NCBI GenBank assembly: GCA_902984215.1
Contig: CADWAF010004546.1
Span: 1-15,971 of the forward strand
Source: Willaertia magna
Taxonomy: Eukaryota; Heterolobosea; Eutetramitea; Acrasida; Naegleriidae
Direction of reading: 5' to 3'
DNA: 15,971 nucleotides
Positions 15,176 to 15,971 of the stretch are shown here, one piece after another. The notes beneath the pieces are model-generated. The model had not been told where the DNA came from, searched no databases, and saw only the letters and a program-made list of their open reading frames with translations. Both the position numbers and the translations under genes were made by a program. Numbering within the stretch: the stretch's first letter is position 1; each line of letters opens with the position of its first letter.

Positions 15176-15971
15176 ATGAACCTTTTTGGTCTATCCCTTA
15201 TTAAAAGAGGTATTATATTGGATAATATCTCTAAGTTTCACTTCAAAGTGATCAACATACAAGAAACCCATTGGGATGAAAAGGAGGATTGGTATAAAGT
15301 TGGACACTTACAGAAATTTATTGGACAGTGTAATGCTTTTAATAGTTTTAAAGATACAAATAATCATTATAGAGGTATTTTAACTATTACAAAACCTAAC
15401 AAATCATAACAAATAATATAATTTCAGGAAATCATTAAAAGAAGATTAATTAACTTAATTTACAACCACCCGGTTATTGGTGTGTTGAATATTATCAACT
15501 AGTATGATTACCTTAATGTTAATGACCCTAATTTTACACATCTATTTAATCAAATAGAACTTATTATTTTACATGCTTCAATGTATAAAGAATGTGTAAT
15601 AATTTTAGGTGACCTTAATATGACTATAGTGAAGAATATTAAAGTAAGCATGAATAGTCAAGATAAGGCATTCGAAGCATAGATTAATAGATTACAGTTA
15701 CATAATTTACTCTCTAATAATCCCAGCCCATTTTTTAAACAATATAATGGTTTTTATACTTATGCTAACTCTTGTTCAGACTACATTATTAGTAACTGAA
15801 CAGATAGATTCTTCTGTTAGGATTTTACTTTACTTCATCAACATAAAGAAATAGCAGTTAATTTTCCTATTACTTTTAACAATAATGAAATATGGAGTAG
15901 TAATTTTGTAAAGAAAGTATTGAGCAAAGAAATTATTATGAATAATCAATTCTTAGCAGTTCCATAGTTTT
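15176..15971 (+). pseudogene. Retroelement ORF2 start: APE-type endonuclease, broken, partial
   Basis: One frame from the ATG at 15176 carries the endonuclease motifs in order: INIQETHW (around 15263-15286, catalytic Glu), IILGDLNMT (around 15599-15625, the GDxN motif) and CSDYI in place of the usual SDH (around 15773-15787). The ATG lies 23 bp after the ORF1 stop. Seven in-frame stops interrupt it: TAA at 15407 and 15419, TAG at 15500, 15680, 15818 and 15965, and TGA at 15797. The frame itself is held for all 265 codons. In intact elements this domain nicks target DNA to prime reverse transcription; here it cannot be made whole. The reverse transcriptase would lie beyond the right edge. Confidence 0.8.

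Larger units (their letters stand above)
13964..15971 (+). mobile_element. Decayed non-LTR (LINE-type) retrotransposon, 3' part missing
   Basis: Two successive degenerate ORFs on the plus strand have the arrangement of a LINE: an ORF1 with a coiled-coil segment, then an ORF2 that begins with an APE-type endonuclease. The window ends before any reverse transcriptase. The 5' boundary is not visible; 13964 is the first plausible start codon. Both frames are broken by stops, so the copy is inactive as read. The TRE/L1-like group of amoebozoan elements is the closest comparison I can offer; exact family is unknown. Confidence 0.75.

Noticed and set aside
1..15971. Bacterial features such as CRISPR arrays, operons or Shine-Dalgarno sites
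   Set aside because: Spliced genes, eukaryote-specific families and a LINE-type element show the DNA is eukaryotic; no regularly spaced repeat array is present.

Overview
The window comes from an AT-rich microbial eukaryote. Coding regions are uninterrupted or carry very short introns (38-67 nt, GTAAGT/GTATGT...AG), intergenic gaps are mostly 150-400 bp, start codons sit in A-rich context, and several proteins carry Asn-rich low-complexity tracts. The standard code is used: all five complete host genes end in TAA. This looks like a dictyostelid or a similar amoeba. However, one gene is a full-length match to the ciliary protein CFAP52, which points to a lineage that has, or recently had, motile cilia. 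The species cannot be fixed from sequence alone.

Layout: (1) 1-1428 minus, the amino-terminal 476 residues of a METTL13/CSKMT-type class I methyltransferase that runs off the left edge. (2) 1623-2540 plus, an Asn-rich MPN-minus protein resembling Abraxas/FAM175, the BRISC scaffold, divergent from (1) across a T-tract promoter. (3) 2865-6566 plus, a 1233-residue intronless protein fusing an OTU-like cysteine protease domain to a dynamin-like GTPase. (4) 6783-8579 minus, an intronless 598-residue protein convergent with (3), with a beta-rich amino end, a long helical body and a SAM-like carboxy end. (5) 8801-11544 minus, a kinesin rebuilt here from eight exons, with a one-base frameshift in exon 7. 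(6) 11693-13555 minus, CFAP52/WDR16, 620 residues, intronless. (7) 13964-15971 plus, a decayed non-LTR retrotransposon (ORF1, then an ORF2 with an APE-type endonuclease) running off the right edge.

The most interesting part is 2.6-8.8 kb. The OTU-dynamin gene and its convergent neighbour are both intronless, lack Asn runs and are G+C-richer than several flanking genes in sampled lines. They are bracketed by copies of a 16-18 bp motif found nowhere else I could see in the window. A reasonable hypothesis is a two-gene module pairing ubiquitin-directed proteolysis with an Mx/dynamin-like membrane or self-assembly GTPase and a helical/SAM adaptor, perhaps a cell-defence or organelle quality-control system. 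That function is inference; only the domain motifs and the layout are visible.

The retrotransposon fossil is also notable. Its frames hold for long stretches with catalytic endonuclease motifs intact, but they are interrupted by eleven in-frame stops, seven of them TAG, with little sign of indels.
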